From Styela clava (lineage: Eukaryota > Chordata > Ascidiacea > Stolidobranchia > Styelidae): DNA of 64,000 bases. The stretch spans positions 9,672,001 through 9,736,000 of the forward strand of contig NC_135250.1 of NCBI RefSeq assembly GCF_964204865.1. The letters are read 5' to 3'. This document shows positions 62,925 to 64,000 of the stretch, piece by piece. A program made the translations under genes and the position numbers. The notes below the pieces were generated by a model, which saw only the letters and a program-made list of their open reading frames with translations, had not been told where the DNA came from and made no database searches. Position 1 is the stretch's first letter. Each line of letters opens with the position of its first letter.

Positions 62925-64000
62925 GTAAGTTGAGGATACATTTTGTAATTTTATCTCAATATATATATCAGATTATTAAACTATTTTTGCTGATCTTCAT
63001 AGATGCCTACTTTTTGATATACCTTGTTTGGAGTGATAAAATGTTTTACCAAAAGTCATATTTTGAGTAAACTTCATTTTGATGTCATCAATTTAATTAC
63101 CGCTAGAACCAGTTTTACACATTTACTAAATTCAAAACAATTTCTAAAATGAGTCAGCTCTTCGATAAAACAACACATAATAGGTTTACACAATAACTTA
63201 AACTTTAATTCGTTTGTTTTCATTTACTTGTTTAACATGGTGTAACAATAAAGCAGTTATAATAAGATATTTTCTCATGAACATCGATAGTAGTAAATGT
63301 AAAATATCATAGAAATTGTCCTTTTTTTGTCAAACATTACAGTTTTAAAAGAGCGTGAATATGAAGTAAGACTCTATTACAAATATTATTAGTAAAGTCT
63401 ATATTTCTCAGAATTTTTTTTGCTACCTGTTTCACAATTTTAATAAATTACAATATAAGCTTTGTGTTAACGTTTCAGTATTTCAATTTTTTATTTTCTA
63501 AAATTAGTTTAATCCCTTCAGGCAGTTATATAACATCTTCCATTCATAAATATTTAGCACTGTGGTTTGAAATAGTGCATTAATGATATGTAACCTTATT
63601 TTGACTTTTTGTTAACTTGTAAGATCGCTAGCCGCAAGATTGTAATCATGTTGTTCTCGAGTAATGAATTCAATATTCCATTATTTTCATATTTTAGCCT
63701 TTTTCAGTTTGATCTGAAATCAGAATCAAAGTTTTGAAAAATTCTAACTCCAATTAATGCTATTTTGTAAAATTTGCCATTTATGCAATGAAATCATTAT
63801 TGACATTATGGTACTCCCGGAGTGTGTGTGTACCAGGTTAGGGTTAGGCCATAATTTTATTCCGATTTTCCTTATTTTAGTTCTATTACGAGTTCGGGGA
63901 CTGTCTGTGTTACCCGAGTGAATATATCCCCTGCCCATAGGCTTCTGTCCCTTTTCACAACTTGATGTGAAGTAGGCGAACAAAATTAGTTACCTCCTTA
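62925..64000. other. REV3L intron 9 up to the window edge
   Basis: No further REV3L exon is recognisable before the window ends. The segment is AT-rich, and 63818-63930 is the second copy of the repeat at 39675-39790. Confidence 0.55.

Overview
The window is eukaryotic, AT-rich nuclear DNA from an animal. The evidence is GT-AG introns with consistent codon phases, animal housekeeping genes (RINT1, REV3L, a NUDT16-type Nudix hydrolase), a signal-peptide lipocalin cluster and many short DNA transposons with 8-bp target-site duplications. Moderate divergence from vertebrate proteins, compact genes and recurrent AGGCCTA-type words suggest a marine invertebrate deuterostome, perhaps a tunicate. 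That placement is a weak inference; no marker gene settles it.

Layout. (1) 1-11 kb holds no strongly supported gene. A minus-strand pair of exons (5309-5397 and 259-368) joins in phase to give a small secreted, arginine-rich, cysteine-containing precursor with a GKR processing site; this is the most novel candidate gene. About 5.6-8.3 kb is visibly richer in CpG than the rest. (2) 11.3-26.6 kb is a tandem cluster of three secreted lipocalin genes (A, B, C), each of six exons with identical intron phases. B and C lie in a recent direct segmental duplication (13750-20786 and 21401-27463). After that duplication an 840-bp hAT element entered the B unit; the empty site survives in the C unit. (3) 27.5-32.9 kb is repeat-dense: an AAC-tailed interspersed repeat present in tandem, two MITEs, a hairpin, a GC-rich degenerate repeat, and one possible minus-strand terminal exon. 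(4) 32930-33565 is an intronless NUDT16-like gene. (5) 35177-47387 is a complete RINT1 in 17 exons (815 codons), with MITEs in several introns. (6) 47.4-50.9 kb is intergenic, with a decayed Tc1-like transposase fragment, a YY1-like site and a fold-back element just before REV3L. (7) 50938 to the right edge is the 5' part of REV3L (nine exons read, 561 codons), continuing off the window; its introns carry a 2.2-kb hAT element and further MITEs.

The genes do not form one pathway. The lipocalins are extracellular ligand carriers; NUDT16 removes caps from or hydrolyses nucleotides; RINT1 works in Golgi-to-ER tethering and has checkpoint links; REV3L is the catalytic subunit of translesion polymerase zeta. 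All exon coordinates were read by eye from splice signals and homology remembered from the families; none was checked with a search.
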